A stretch of 64,000 nt of DNA from Pseudomonadota bacterium (lineage in GTDB: Bacteria > Desulfobacterota > Desulfobacteria > Desulfobacterales > Desulfobacteraceae), in assembly GCA_018821535.1 (NCBI GenBank), contig JAHJLV010000037.1, positions 124,001 to 188,000 of the forward strand. The letters run 5' to 3'. How positions within the stretch are numbered: position 1 is the first letter of the stretch; the number at the start of each line of letters is the position of its first letter. Below are positions 45,107 to 54,435 of this stretch, one piece after another. A program made the position numbers and the translations under genes. Below the pieces are notes generated by a model that did no database searches, was not told where the DNA came from, and saw only the letters and a list, made by a program, of their open reading frames with translations.

Positions 45107-45415
45107 CGCATAGGGAATACACTTAAAATCGGGAGGCAGGACTCAAAGTCGTCGAAAGAATAAATCCATTCTTGGCATCTATAGCGTCACCTTCATTGAT
45201 GGACAGACCGTGTTGATGAAATTGTTTAAGCACTTCACTGTTAGCAGCCGTCACAGCTAAAAACAGAACTTTTTTAAACAAAATGCAGCTGATAGATATT
45301 ATTCAAATGACAAATTCGTCCAGTTGTGCAGCTGTATTTAAACAGCGTCATTGACATATGGTTTTAATGTTTATCCGTTTCGTTATCCCAAGGCAAGTGC
45401 GAGACTGCAAGACAA
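45107..45415. other. Intergenic region between the CPBP gene and the chemoreceptor
   Basis: No confident gene. The minus strand is open from a TTG at 45281 to TAA at 45123 (52 codons, VLFLAVTAANSEVLKQFHQ at its start) without a clear ribosome site; it could be a remnant or a chance frame. No terminator for the chemoreceptor with a T tail was found. Confidence 0.35.
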
Positions 45416-47542
45416 TTAAACCTTAAATGTGCTCACCAGCTTATCCATTTGTTCTGCCATCTCAGAGAGGTTTTTGGAGTTTGTGTTTACCTGTGAACTG
45501 CCTTCGGAAATATCATGGACTGATTTTGTGACCAGTCCGATCTGTTCTGCCAATTCTGTGGACACTTCTGAATTCTTTGCAACATGAACATTTACATCTG
45601 AAATTCCCTGAGCAGCCTGGGACACATTCTCGGAAATATTTTTTGTTGTAGCAGACTGTTCTTCTACTGCCGAAGCAATCGTCAAAACATTTTCATTAAT
45701 ATCACTAACAACATTGGTAATTTTTGAAATTTCCTCCACTGTGCTATTGGTGGAATTCTGAATGGCGTCTACCTGACGTTTAATTTCCTGGCTGGCTTCT
45801 GCTGTCTGTTTTGCCAACTCTTTTATCTCATTTGCAACGACGGCAAAACCTTTGCCGGCTTCTCCAGCTCTTGCTGCCTCAATCGTTGCATTCAACGCAA
45901 GCAGGTTTACCTGCTCGGATATGTCAGTGATGGTTTCAATTACATGGCCAATTTCTTTTGCTGAACCGCCCAGTTCTCGGACGTTGGCCGAAGCGCTGTT
46001 AGTCTGGGAAACTGCGTCTTCCGTGATGGACCTGGTTCTGGCTGCATTTTGAGTTATTTCATTAATGGTACTGGACATCTGCTCCGCAGCCGTTGCAACC
46101 ATATTGACATTTACAGAGGCTTCCTCCATGGCCGCAGCAATGGATATCATATTGTCGCTCATTTCTTTTGAAGCTCCAGAGGCACTTTGAGCCTCATCAG
46201 CTGCCTTGCCTGACCCATCAGCCAATGAGGATGAGATTTCTTCCATTTGTGTGGAAGACGTATTAAGTCTGGTAGAATTATCCTTCACCTGGCCGATAAT
46301 TGCTTGAAGACGTTCAAGAAACTGATTAAACCATTGGCCCAGCTCCCCCAATTCATCCTTGGTCTGAATATTTACCCGTTTGGTCAAATCTCCTTCACCC
46401 TCAGCAATATCCTTAATGCGGGCCAGCATATCTTTTACGGGGCTCACAAGCCGCTTTGACATCAGCCAGGTAACCGGAACAACCAGCAGCATGCAAACCA
46501 AGGCCACCGCGCAAAGAATCAACACCATTTGCTGGTTATTTGATTTTACAACCGCATCGGGCTGCAGCAGTGAAAGAGCACCGCAAAATCCTTTTTCGTT
46601 AAAAATCGGAAGGATATTCTCAAAATAGCCTTTTCCATCCAGCTGAACTGTTTTGAACACTCCTTGACTGTTTTTTATAGTCCACGATGCAGACACCTGG
46701 TCTGTAAAAATAGTTTTATTAATACTCTTATAACCGGCCATATCACCTGCACTGAATTTTTCCTCGGCAAAAAAAGCAACGCTCAGCCCGGTCAGTTCTT
46801 TAATCCAACTCGCAATGCTTTCATCCATTTGAAGAAAAGTAACGACAACGCCAACGACTTTGGGTTCAAGGTTTTCAGTTTCAGAATTGAAAACCTGTGC
46901 CATGATCGGGCTTTCAACCTTGATACAAAGGATCCCTTCAATCGTTTGAAAACTGACTATTTCCTGCTCTTTTAAATCGCCCTGGTAACTGGCCTCTATC
47001 CAAATATTTTCTGAATCTGACGTTTTTATAAACTCACTGGTATTAATGCTGGTTCCTTTGGGAAGAAAAATATGACGAAGATTGCCATTTTCAATAAACC
47101 CTGCCCTATAGCCGTCTTTTTTTTCTTTGATTGAAAATGCAAGAAGGTCGCCTTGAGAGCCATATATGGCGACTTTCCACAACGCCCCTGTGACAGCTGT
47201 CCGGTAAGCTGCGATAATTATTTTATTGAATGAATCCTGAGTCATGCCTGATGAATACGCAGACTTGTCTTCTTTATACTCTTCTACAAACGTCAAGGCT
47301 TCACCTATATTATTAACTGCAATCATCTGCTTTGCAGCAGCCAGCATGGCATTCTGCTTTTCTTGCAGACTGTGCTGAAGCGTGCTGACCGAATTGTTCA
47401 TAGCTTCCTTGACCATGGCGCTGTTCTGACGCTGGATGATCACCGACACAACAATTGTTGAAATAACACTGACGACGATTAGCATAATGAGAGTGTTTAC
47501 GGTGATCTTAGAACCCAGTTTCATATTTGTTTGGATACCCAT
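45416..47542 (-). CDS. Methyl-accepting chemotaxis protein
   Basis: A 708-residue receptor: helix 1 (about 16-38), a large periplasmic sensor (about 39-335, Cache-like by size and layout but not recognised further), helix 2 ([20 protein letters not shown], about 338-357), HAMP (about 358-412, [27 protein letters not shown]) and the cytoplasmic signalling domain with the conserved tip region [21 protein letters not shown] (about 570-590). No CheR-docking pentapeptide is present at the end (STFKV). It senses an unknown ligand and controls CheA. A good promoter lies 230 bases upstream with a small ORF in the leader. Confidence 0.92.
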   Translation of the reverse strand: MGIQTNMKLGSKITVNTLIMLIVVSVISTIVVSVIIQRQNSAMVKEAMNNSVSTLQHSLQEKQNAMLAAAKQMIAVNNIGEALTFVEEYKEDKSAYSSGMTQDSFNKIIIAAYRTAVTGALWKVAIYGSQGDLLAFSIKEKKDGYRAGFIENGNLRHIFLPKGTSINTSEFIKTSDSENIWIEASYQGDLKEQEIVSFQTIEGILCIKVESPIMAQVFNSETENLEPKVVGVVVTFLQMDESIASWIKELTGLSVAFFAEEKFSAGDMAGYKSINKTIFTDQVSASWTIKNSQGVFKTVQLDGKGYFENILPIFNEKGFCGALSLLQPDAVVKSNNQQMVLILCAVALVCMLLVVPVTWLMSKRLVSPVKDMLARIKDIAEGEGDLTKRVNIQTKDELGELGQWFNQFLERLQAIIGQVKDNSTRLNTSSTQMEEISSSLADGSGKAADEAQSASGASKEMSDNMISIAAAMEEASVNVNMVATAAEQMSSTINEITQNAARTRSITEDAVSQTNSASANVRELGGSAKEIGHVIETITDISEQVNLLALNATIEAARAGEAGKGFAVVANEIKELAKQTAEASQEIKRQVDAIQNSTNSTVEEISKITNVVSDINENVLTIASAVEEQSATTKNISENVSQAAQGISDVNVHVAKNSEVSTELAEQIGLVTKSVHDISEGSSQVNTNSKNLSEMAEQMDKLVSTFKV

Positions 47543-47582
47543 ATTGTGCCCTCTCTTTTTGATGGGGAATTTTTATTCGGGA

Positions 47583-47672
47583 TTAGACTTCCAGCCATTT
47601 TCTGTGGATTTCATAGTTGTTTTTAAGACCCTCTGGTTTTTCTTCAAAAACAATCTTGTCTTGGTCCATCAT
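47583..47672 (-). CDS. Possible 29-codon small ORF in the chemoreceptor leader
   Basis: Between the promoter and the chemoreceptor start is an ORF beginning ATG ATG (MMDQDKIVFEEKPEGLKNNY) and ending TAA at 47583-47585, 40 bases before the receptor gene. Codon use resembles real genes here, with charged residues at regular spacing, and the frame is open 14 codons further upstream. There is no strong ribosome site. It may be a small protein, a leader peptide or the tail of a lost gene. Confidence 0.25.
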   Translation of the reverse strand: MMDQDKIVFEEKPEGLKNNYEIHRKWLEV

Positions 47673-47778
47673 GTAGAATCGTTCAAAATTTTCTCTACCG
47701 GTTTTTAAAAACTTTTAAGCGTCCGTTTGGTTCATTTATAGGTTTGCCGATTTAGAATTCATTTCCATTGTGAACGGT

Positions 47779-47808
47779 ATAATATTACGCGAATTTTGTT
47801 TTTGTCAA
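47779..47808 (-). promoter_or_regulatory. Promoter of the chemoreceptor gene
   Basis: On the minus strand TTGACA (47808-47803), 18 bases, TATTAT (47784-47779), a near-consensus sigma-70 promoter giving a leader of roughly 230 bases. Confidence 0.65.
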
Positions 47809-48093
47809 GAGAGTGTTGTTTGGTTGCTAAATAATGAAGAGGGCAAGTAGGCTGGACCCCAAAGCCTGGACAGCCAAAATGCCATGCAGTATGAAATGTT
47901 CATGATATCCATTCTATTTTATGTACAAACTTTACTGTTGCATTTTCCTGTAGGGAATGGTTAGTCTCCAATAAAATTGATTTTTCAAGTTAACTTTGTC
48001 GGAAACTAAAATTGTATATGAAGTTGAACTTAAAAGAACAAATTATGAACCAATCTATGAATCATCTTGTTAATCAAAGGTCCAGATAAACAA
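47809..48093. other. Intergenic region before the second PEP-CTERM gene
   Basis: No gene, clear promoter or repeat seen. The sequence is AT-rich, and base composition falls below that of most of the window, as in the following gene. Confidence 0.3.
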
Positions 48094-48813
48094 ATGAAGG
48101 AAAAATTCTTAATAGAATTGTTAATAATGAGCTTTTTGGTTTTTAATTTGTCTGGCTGGGCTAAGGCGTCGATAGTGACTATCACTGCATCAGGAAATGT
48201 TGACCATGCCGCAGGTTATCGGAACTCAACTCTAACAGGGTATGATGCTCAAATAACAGAACTCATGGGTTTAAAAATGACAGCTATTGCAGTTTATAGT
48301 ACTGATGGCATTGAGGAAACTCCATTACGTGATGTTATTAATTATGAAAATGCTTTGAAATTTTTTTCTGTAACTCTGGATAGCCAAACTCTTACAGACC
48401 TATCTATAGAGAACACAGACAGTATGATTCAAATAGCTAATAATTATCTCTATTTTAATGATAATTTTGCGATAGTATCTCATAGTTTTCCCTCATCGAA
48501 TAAGTTGATGCTTTTTCCAGACCAGATGCCCTGGGATGAGGTTGCCTCCACTTTAGTGTTGCGTGATCTCGATGGATTAGCTTGGTCTAATGCAGTTCTT
48601 CCTTCAGAATTTAACTTTGATATATCAATTCTTGAATATAAAAATATCAGAACAACTTTCAGCCCATTGCAGGGTAATTTCAATACAATTGTAGAAGCGA
48701 CAATAACCTCATTTGAAGTAGAAATATCCCAAAATAGTGTTCCGGTTCCAAGTGCAATCTGGTTGTTTGGATTTGGCTTTGCTTGCATACTTTTTATCAG
48801 ACAGCGCAAATGA
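48094..48813 (+). CDS. PEP-CTERM-type exported protein, unknown function
   Basis: A 239-residue exported protein: signal peptide (IELLIMSFLVFNLSGWAKA), a body with no recognised family (DVINYENALKFFSVTLDSQ), and a sorting tail SVPVPSAIWLFGFGFACIL followed by RQRK. The tail is the VPxP variant of PEP-CTERM. ATG 48094 begins the signal peptide; ATG 48067 is an upstream alternative without one. Codon use is richer in A/T than in neighbours, hinting at acquisition. No exosortase nearby. Confidence 0.75.
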   Translation: MKEKFLIELLIMSFLVFNLSGWAKASIVTITASGNVDHAAGYRNSTLTGYDAQITELMGLKMTAIAVYSTDGIEETPLRDVINYENALKFFSVTLDSQTLTDLSIENTDSMIQIANNYLYFNDNFAIVSHSFPSSNKLMLFPDQMPWDEVASTLVLRDLDGLAWSNAVLPSEFNFDISILEYKNIRTTFSPLQGNFNTIVEATITSFEVEISQNSVPVPSAIWLFGFGFACILFIRQRK

Positions 48814-49006
48814 AAAATAATGAACAGTGTTCATACAGTTAGTAATAAGCATTGAAAACTGAAGGGTATTAAGGAGTTCATTTTATACATCAAGTTGAGT
48901 GAGGACTCTGGCTATAGCCAAACCTTTTCGGGATTCAAAAAGGGGAAGGACTATCCCCTGGTATTCACTTTAAGGCAATGGCAGGGCCTCATCATTCAGA
49001 TAATTT
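48814..49006. other. Intergenic region with two short palindromes
   Basis: TGGCTATAGCCA (about 48909-48920) and GGGGA-N7-TCCCC (48942-48958) are present, the second without a T tail. No gene seen. Confidence 0.3.
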
Positions 49007-49204
49007 TTAATCATGAATGATCTTCACTCTCCCTACAAGGCCATTTTCCAAACGGACTTTTACACCATGCGGATGTGAAGGCGACTTTGTCAGAAGATCC
49101 TTTACAACACCCTGGGTCAGTTTCCCGGATCTCTGGTCCTTTTTCAGTACAATGGAAACGGTTTGCCCAGGTTTAATATGGGCTCGTATTTGACCATCAG
49201 TCAT
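49007..49204 (-). CDS. ywbE: YwbE-family small protein
   Basis: A 65-residue basic protein matching the YwbE/DUF2196 pattern: IRAHIKPGQTVSIVLKKDQRSGKLTQG then SPSHPHGVKVRLENGLVGRV. Function unknown; the fold looks like a small RNA- or nucleic-acid-binding barrel. It lies 27 bases downstream of the small ORF closing the corrinoid operon and may be its last gene or separate. Confidence 0.85.
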   Translation of the reverse strand: MTDGQIRAHIKPGQTVSIVLKKDQRSGKLTQGVVKDLLTKSPSHPHGVKVRLENGLVGRVKIIHD

Positions 49205-49231
49205 TTCTAATTTCCAATAATCATCATAGGA

Positions 49232-49339
49232 TTAATAATGGGGAGGCTTCTCATCTGCAGGAGCGTCGATTGTCGGGACTGTCAGACCATTGTCTTTGAC
49301 AATTTTTATCTCGATTTCTGTCAAACGTTCTTCATTCAT
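49232..49339 (-). CDS. Small 35-residue ORF at the end of the corrinoid operon
   Basis: The minus strand encodes a 35-residue acidic peptide (MNEERLTEIEIKIVKDNG, then TVPTIDAPADEKPPHY) from ATG 49339 to TAA at 49232-49234, 19 bases after the activation-domain gene. Even codon quality and placement support a real gene; the ribosome site (AGGGCGATCTTAA) is only moderate. No family recognised. Confidence 0.5.
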   Translation of the reverse strand: MNEERLTEIEIKIVKDNGLTVPTIDAPADEKPPHY

Positions 49340-49358
49340 TTAAGATCGCCCTAATTTT

Positions 49359-49934
49359 TCACGCCCGATACACGCCTTTGATAGCAGTGATTGTTTTTTC
49401 AGGTTTGAGGCAGCCATTGGGTTCGATTATTAGCACAGGTAGTTCTGCTTGAGCAAGCCGGACAAATATTTTCTGACATGCCAGATCAAAATCCTGATAC
49501 CCCGGGCTGTACCGAATCGTGCAGGATTCACCTTTCTTTTTATAAAGCCGGCTTATCTGTTGATTCAGATTACGCATGGCAGATTCGACAATAAAACTGC
49601 CCATCCGGTCCAGGACATAAGCCGGAAAAAGCTGGTGCTGATCCAGATGAATTTTAGATGTTTTTTCCAGGTCCGGACCCAGGGTGGCGATTAACAGAAC
49701 CACTGAGTGGCATCCTGCCAGTAGCCGGTTGACTGCCTGACTTTGCTTGGCAAAGGGGTTGAAAATTGAATAAAATCCTTCTATTGAAATTTCCTGCTCA
49801 AATGTTTGTATTTGAGATACACTTATTGCTTTGTGCCATAATTCTGGGATGAGCCTGGCTGACAGTGCATCCTGTCCTGCCCCCAGGTATTTCATAAGGC
49901 GGTTCAGCACCTGGGTTCTGTCAAACAAGGGCAT
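49359..49934 (-). CDS. B12-dependent methyltransferase activation-domain protein
   Basis: A 191-residue soluble protein resembling the vitamin-B12-dependent methionine synthase activation fold: LLIATLGPDLEKTSKIHLDQ, DRMGSFIVESAMRNLNQQI and the SAM-binding-like TIRYSPGYQDFDLACQKIF. In MetH this domain binds SAM and remethylates Co(II) cobalamin after accidental oxidation. A separate copy 3 bases after the corrinoid fusion gene should reactivate that protein. The usual RxxxGY element is RYSPGY here. Reductant for activation is not encoded nearby. Confidence 0.78.
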   Translation of the reverse strand: MPLFDRTQVLNRLMKYLGAGQDALSARLIPELWHKAISVSQIQTFEQEISIEGFYSIFNPFAKQSQAVNRLLAGCHSVVLLIATLGPDLEKTSKIHLDQHQLFPAYVLDRMGSFIVESAMRNLNQQISRLYKKKGESCTIRYSPGYQDFDLACQKIFVRLAQAELPVLIIEPNGCLKPEKTITAIKGVYRA

Positions 49935-49937
49935 CGC

Positions 49938-51530
49938 TTATCTGGGTTCCTTCAAGATCTGCCTGGCCAGAGAAACTGCACCGACAGCATCTTTTGCATA
50001 GAATTCCGCCCCCAGTGCTTTAGCCTGTGAAGCAGAAACAGCCGCCCCTCCAACCATGATATTTATCCTGTTGGGCACATCGTTCGCCACAAGGAGACTG
50101 ATTTTTTTTATCTCTTTTCTGGAGGAAGTTGTAAACGCAGAAAGTCCGATAATTTTGATTCCCGGAATTTTCGCAGCTTTCACAAAATCCTCTGCCCGGA
50201 CATTTGTTCCAAGGTCAGCAACGGGAAATCCGTTTGCCTCAAGCATTGCTTTGACTATATCTTTGCCTATTTCATGAAAATCACCTTCAACAACACCAAG
50301 AAGGATCTGCGGGAGGCTGTCTGTTTCAGGCAGGTATTTTTTAACCTGCTCAAATCCTAAATAAAACGCATCCGTGAGCAATAACAGGTCCGGAAGGTAA
50401 AACCGCCCGGATTCATAAAGGCTGCTTGCTTTTCGAACAGCCCTCATCAAGGCGCACTGAATGATGGTTTCAGGCGCAATCTCTTTTGCTGCAAGCCTTT
50501 GGGTCAGCTCAACCGTTTGTATCTGGTCTCCTGAATACACACAGTTTCCCAACTGCCTGAGTTCCTGCTGGTGTGTCTGTATTTTTGCAAGGCCTGCTCT
50601 GGAGGATTGAATAAAACCAGTAACATTTTCAACTGGAGTTGTGATGGGAAGCGCACATCCGGTACTTAGTGAAAAATTCGGCAGAACCCCCATCAGACAG
50701 GCAAGATCCCTGCACACAGTATCAATATGTTCAACTGTCGCATGAGCGATATCTTCTACCGGGTCAATATTTCCGATAATCTGAATATGATCCGGCACCT
50801 GATCTTCTATGGTTAACAGATTCATGCACTGATCAAAGCTGATGCCCTTGACCCCTGTGGCAGCCATGGCTGCCACAAGCGGGGTTGTTTCTCCACAGAT
50901 GTGCAAGGCAGTGGGCAATCCGGGAAATGCCAAAAAAATTTTCGCCAGGTATTTTTGGGCAAACTGTTCAAAATCAATCGGGGATAAAAGGGAGGCAAAG
51001 GGATCTGATACCCAGACAAGACTGGCACCGGCATCCACCTGCATGGCTGCATAATCCAGTGCCACTTCCAGGCACTGGTCGATCAGCCGGCAAACCTGGT
51101 CCGGTTCATTGCGAAGCCCTTTCATGATGCGCTGTTCTCCGGCCACCTGCCCGGCAACAGTAAAAGGACCGTATACCATTGCCGCAACATGCTTTTGCGG
51201 GAATGTGCGTGCCAGCGCCTGAATTACATCCTGATTGACCTGCATGCGGGGCACATCCTTTGCCCCGGGAAGAAGAATCCCGGATGCAGGGCGTTCAACT
51301 GCAGGCAGGGCATTGGGAGAAAATTGAATCTTTGCGCCCATGGCTTCTGCCTGTATCACGATGTCGGAAAAACAGAACAGAACATCCGCATCCACACGTG
51401 AATAATACTCAAGCACTGCTTTTTTTTTAACTTCTGCGCGATGGCTGATGGTATCAATGCCCTCCCGGACCAGACCACAGGCCGGCAGGGCATTGATCGG
51501 AAAAACGCTGTTTTTTGAGCTGTTTACCAT
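49938..51530 (-). CDS. UroD-type methyltransferase fused to a corrinoid-binding domain
   Basis: A 530-residue fusion. Residues about 1-325 are a UroD/MtaA-MtbA-type barrel (VDADVLFCFSDIVIQAEAMG, AAMVYGPFTVAGQ, zinc-site-like ALHICGET, IGNIDPVEDIAHA). Residues about 325-530 are a methionine-synthase-like cap plus B12 domain with the base-off motif EGDFHEIGKDIV (Asp-x-His-x-x-Gly) and IIGLSAFTTSSRKEI. In methylotrophic pathways such domains are usually separate proteins; the fused form should pass a methyl group between an imported compound or its product, cobalamin and a thiol or folate acceptor. The start shares one base with the binding-protein stop (TAATG). Its own substrate is unknown. Confidence 0.85.
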   Translation of the reverse strand: MVNSSKNSVFPINALPACGLVREGIDTISHRAEVKKKAVLEYYSRVDADVLFCFSDIVIQAEAMGAKIQFSPNALPAVERPASGILLPGAKDVPRMQVNQDVIQALARTFPQKHVAAMVYGPFTVAGQVAGEQRIMKGLRNEPDQVCRLIDQCLEVALDYAAMQVDAGASLVWVSDPFASLLSPIDFEQFAQKYLAKIFLAFPGLPTALHICGETTPLVAAMAATGVKGISFDQCMNLLTIEDQVPDHIQIIGNIDPVEDIAHATVEHIDTVCRDLACLMGVLPNFSLSTGCALPITTPVENVTGFIQSSRAGLAKIQTHQQELRQLGNCVYSGDQIQTVELTQRLAAKEIAPETIIQCALMRAVRKASSLYESGRFYLPDLLLLTDAFYLGFEQVKKYLPETDSLPQILLGVVEGDFHEIGKDIVKAMLEANGFPVADLGTNVRAEDFVKAAKIPGIKIIGLSAFTTSSRKEIKKISLLVANDVPNRINIMVGGAAVSASQAKALGAEFYAKDAVGAVSLARQILKEPR

Positions 51531-52528
51531 TATTGTCCCAATGCATTTTTGGTAAACGTATTGTCAACAATTGCTTCAAAGGGGACTTCTTTTTTCAGGA
51601 TTTTGGCGGCCGTGAACACAGCAACCGCTGTATCATGACCTTTTTGGGTGACGATTCCTGTTTTGGTAAATGCACCGCTGTCCTCAATAACCGATTGTCG
51701 AATGGTGTCAAAATCCATACCGGCAAAAAAAGGTGCCACGGTTCTGGCAATGTCATCCATGGATGCTGCACCAATCCATTGTTCCGCCTTTACCATGGCA
51801 TTGACAAACTGCTGAACAGTTTCAGGATTCTGCGCAATAAACTGATCTGTCACCTGGATAACTGAAAAAGAGTAGGACGGTGAATCAAAGTGGGTATAGG
51901 AATCCGGCATGGTATTCAGGCGGGCCAGGAGCGTGCCTTTGCCTTCTTTTATCAGACGGTGGGTGAGCGGCTGCCATGACACCACTGCCTGGACACGATC
52001 GTTTTGAAGCGCACTTGCCATGGTGGACATTCCACCGACACCCAGCATGGTAATATCCTTTTCCGGATCCAGTCCTGCGCCTGCGGCCAGATATCTGCCC
52101 ACACCATCAGTTTCCGCCCCGATTTTTGTACACCCGATCATTTTTCCCTTTAACCCGGCAATGCTTTTTATTTCCGGTCTCCCTACAAGATAAAACGTGC
52201 ATTTATCCTGCATCTGGTTGACAATTTTTGTGCTTTTGCCTTGTTCCCACATATTTGCGACCTGTCCATGGCCGGTTGCACAGAACTGCACCTGACCCGA
52301 AAGCAGCGCCTGCATGGCCAAAGGCCCGCCCTGGGCTGAATTGATAGAGACATCAAGCCCTTGTTCCTGGAACATGTTCTGCCCCATGGCCACATACAAC
52401 GGCAGAAAGAAAAATCCCCTTACTGCTTCAGCACAGGTTATTTTTTTTAAATCACCTGCCCAGCCCCCGGAGAATGATCCCAATATCATCAATATGGAAA
52501 TGATTATCGCAACAGTTATTTTTTTCAT
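51530..52528 (-). CDS. ABC transporter substrate-binding protein (NMT1/SsuA-like)
   Basis: A 332-residue exported protein: signal peptide (ITVAIIISILMILGSFSGGWAG) and a type II binding fold of the NMT1/THI5-like family (CAEAVRGFFFLPLYVAMGQ, GPLAMQALLSGQVQFCATG, LGVGGMSTMASALQNDRVQA). Relatives bind taurine, sulfonates, nitrate-type anions or thiamin precursors. ATG 52528 follows AGGGGA; an ATG at 52543 is five codons upstream. It delivers ligand to the permease and ATPase encoded just upstream in the same operon. Confidence 0.9.
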   Translation of the reverse strand: MKKITVAIIISILMILGSFSGGWAGDLKKITCAEAVRGFFFLPLYVAMGQNMFQEQGLDVSINSAQGGPLAMQALLSGQVQFCATGHGQVANMWEQGKSTKIVNQMQDKCTFYLVGRPEIKSIAGLKGKMIGCTKIGAETDGVGRYLAAGAGLDPEKDITMLGVGGMSTMASALQNDRVQAVVSWQPLTHRLIKEGKGTLLARLNTMPDSYTHFDSPSYSFSVIQVTDQFIAQNPETVQQFVNAMVKAEQWIGAASMDDIARTVAPFFAGMDFDTIRQSVIEDSGAFTKTGIVTQKGHDTAVAVFTAAKILKKEVPFEAIVDNTFTKNALGQ

Positions 52529-52550
52529 TTTTCCCCTTTTCATAATTTTA

Positions 52551-53321
52551 TCAAAGATTAATATTTTCAGGTCTCCATTTTAAGACCCGGCGTTCAATTT
52601 TGTTAAAAACAGCATTGGTTGCCATTACCAGCAGTGCCAAAGCAAAAATGGCAGAAAATACCCGGTTGGTTTCAAAAAGTCCGGCAGCGGAATTAATCAT
52701 CCACCCCAGCCCGGCATTTCCGCCGATATATTCTCCCACAAGCGCCCCTAAAAGTGACATGCCCATGCCTGATTTCAGCCCGGCCATTACCCATGGACTG
52801 ATACCGGGAAGAATTACTTTGTGCATGATCTGCCGACGGCCGGCACCCATGACCCGGATCGTGTTGATCATCCCCTGGTTCATGTTTTTTAACCCGGCAA
52901 AGGTATTAAAAAAAACCAGAAAAAATACCAGAGTAAAAGCAAATACAATCTTAGAGGCAAGCCCAAGGCCAAACCATAAAATAAACAAGGGTGCCAGAGC
53001 GATTCTGGGAATCCCGTATACAACCATGATCAAAGGATCCAGCACCTTTGCCCAGAAAGGACTCATTCCGAGTATCAATGCGGCAACACAGCCGAAAACC
53101 GCTCCCAGGAAAAATCCGGCCATGGCTTCAAACAGCGTAATCCACGTATGAAAAAAAATGCTGCCATCTATTATCATGGACCATAAATCCTGGCATATGG
53201 ATGTTGGCTGACCAAAAAAATAAGGATCAATTATTCCACAGACACAGAATCCTTCCCACATGCCCAGGCCGAACAGGATCAGGGAAATCCTGGTCCATAA
53301 AATTTTTTGGTCAAGGGTCAT
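52551..53321 (-). CDS. ABC transporter permease (SsuC/TauC type)
   Basis: A 256-residue inner-membrane protein with six helices and the ATPase-contacting EAA loop GAGRRQIMHKVILPGISPW (about 160-178). PFFILWFGLG-type segment (PLFILWFGLGLASKI) is typical of the taurine/sulfonate/nitrate importer family. It overlaps the ATPase gene by four bases and precedes the binding-protein gene by 22 bases. Confidence 0.92.
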   Translation of the reverse strand: MTLDQKILWTRISLILFGLGMWEGFCVCGIIDPYFFGQPTSICQDLWSMIIDGSIFFHTWITLFEAMAGFFLGAVFGCVAALILGMSPFWAKVLDPLIMVVYGIPRIALAPLFILWFGLGLASKIVFAFTLVFFLVFFNTFAGLKNMNQGMINTIRVMGAGRRQIMHKVILPGISPWVMAGLKSGMGMSLLGALVGEYIGGNAGLGWMINSAAGLFETNRVFSAIFALALLVMATNAVFNKIERRVLKWRPENINL

Positions 53322-54085
53322 GATTGATTTCCGGAAAGGCTTTCAAAGGTTTGCCGGATATGTTTATGCAGACGGATAAAGGATTCTTCAAACTGAACAT
53401 GATACTGTCGGGGCCTGGGAATCTGAATGTCAAAAATCTTTTTGATGCCGGCCGGTTTGCTGCCCATTAAAAAGATTCTGTCAGACATCATGATCGCTTC
53501 AACCAGATCATGGGTAATAAACACAATGGTTTTTTTTTCTTCCCGCCACAAAGACAGCAGATCCTGCTGAAGGTTTTCCCTTGTCTGTGCATCAAGGGCG
53601 CCAAATGGTTCATCCAGCAAAAGTACCTCTGGATTAAACGCAAGGGTCCGGATCAGGTCCACCCGTTTTTTCATGCCACCGGACAGTTCCGAAGGAAAGC
53701 GGGTTTCATTACCGGTAAGTCCCACCTTTTGAATCAATTTGTTGATTCTGGGTTCATACTCGGTTTTAGGGATTTTTTTTATTTCCGGACCGATCTGCAC
53801 ATTCCGGAGCACTGTCCGCCAGGGAAGCAGCGTATCTGACTGGGACATATATCCTGCCCATCCAAATGTCTGATTTTGCGTTGCGCCATTGATACGGACA
53901 TTCCCGGAATCCTGCCGGGTTAACCCCAGGATGATTTCCAGAAGCGTGGTTTTCCCGCACCCGCTGGGACCCACAATAGAGACAAATTCATTTTCCCGGA
54001 TATGCATGTCTAAATTCTGCAGCGTGGGGACAGATGTTCCGTCGTTGGCAATATGGGAAAAACAGATATTATCAAGCTGTATCAC
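53318..54085 (-). CDS. ABC transporter ATPase (SsuB/TauB type)
   Basis: A 255-residue ATPase: Walker A GPSGCGKTT (about 39-47), Q loop GYMSQSDTLLPW, signature LSGGMKKR (about 135), Walker B VLLLDEPFGALD and switch His in FITHDL. It powers import by the linked permease. The start overlaps the tautomerase stop by four bases and the stop overlaps the permease start by four, so all three are translationally coupled. Confidence 0.93.
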   Translation of the reverse strand: MIQLDNICFSHIANDGTSVPTLQNLDMHIRENEFVSIVGPSGCGKTTLLEIILGLTRQDSGNVRINGATQNQTFGWAGYMSQSDTLLPWRTVLRNVQIGPEIKKIPKTEYEPRINKLIQKVGLTGNETRFPSELSGGMKKRVDLIRTLAFNPEVLLLDEPFGALDAQTRENLQQDLLSLWREEKKTIVFITHDLVEAIMMSDRIFLMGSKPAGIKKIFDIQIPRPRQYHVQFEESFIRLHKHIRQTFESLSGNQS

Positions 54086-54276
54086 TGTTCTACCTGTTTG
54101 CCACCTCTTGCCCAGTTTTCATCCGGAACCTCTTCGATGATAACAGTGGCTCTTTTTGCAAAATCCTCGTCACCCACAGCCTCGGCAAAGCACTGCGCCA
54201 TCTTCTGCATCAGTCCGGCTTTGGTTTTTTTATCCTTTAAAACCCCTTGCCTTGCTTTGATAATTATCACAGGCAT
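54082..54276 (-). CDS. 4-oxalocrotonate tautomerase-family protein
   Basis: A 64-residue protein starting Met-Pro (PVIIIKARQGVLKDKKTKAGL), so that Pro becomes the catalytic N-terminus, with EAVGDEDFAKRATVIIEEVP and a C-terminal ENWARGGK like other 4-OT members. These hexamers interconvert enol and keto acids. GGAGG precedes the ATG by six bases. It is the first gene of the importer-methyltransferase operon, suggesting the imported compound or its demethylated product is an unsaturated keto/enol acid; that link is inference. Confidence 0.88.
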   Translation of the reverse strand: MPVIIIKARQGVLKDKKTKAGLMQKMAQCFAEAVGDEDFAKRATVIIEEVPDENWARGGKQVEQ

Positions 54277-54311
54277 ATCAGCCCTCCGAATTAGTCGTTT
54301 TTAATTCAGGG

Positions 54312-54341
54312 ATAATACGGATAAACCAGGCTTCAGATCAA
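54312..54341 (-). promoter_or_regulatory. Putative promoter of the importer-methyltransferase operon
   Basis: On the minus strand TTGATC (54341-54336), 18 bases, TATTAT (54317-54312), about 35 bases before the tautomerase start. No cobalamin riboswitch pattern was found in the short leader. Confidence 0.5.
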
Positions 54342-54435
54342 ATCGTTTTTATGGATATGGCCGGTGGGAACGTATTGCTATTTTCGATAATCAATAATTT
54401 ATGATCATCTGAGTTTTCAAATTTCCGTGCAGGGC

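Noticed and set aside
54277..54435. Possible cobalamin riboswitch upstream of the corrinoid operon
   Set aside because: The interval is too short and no conserved B12-box-like sequence is visible.
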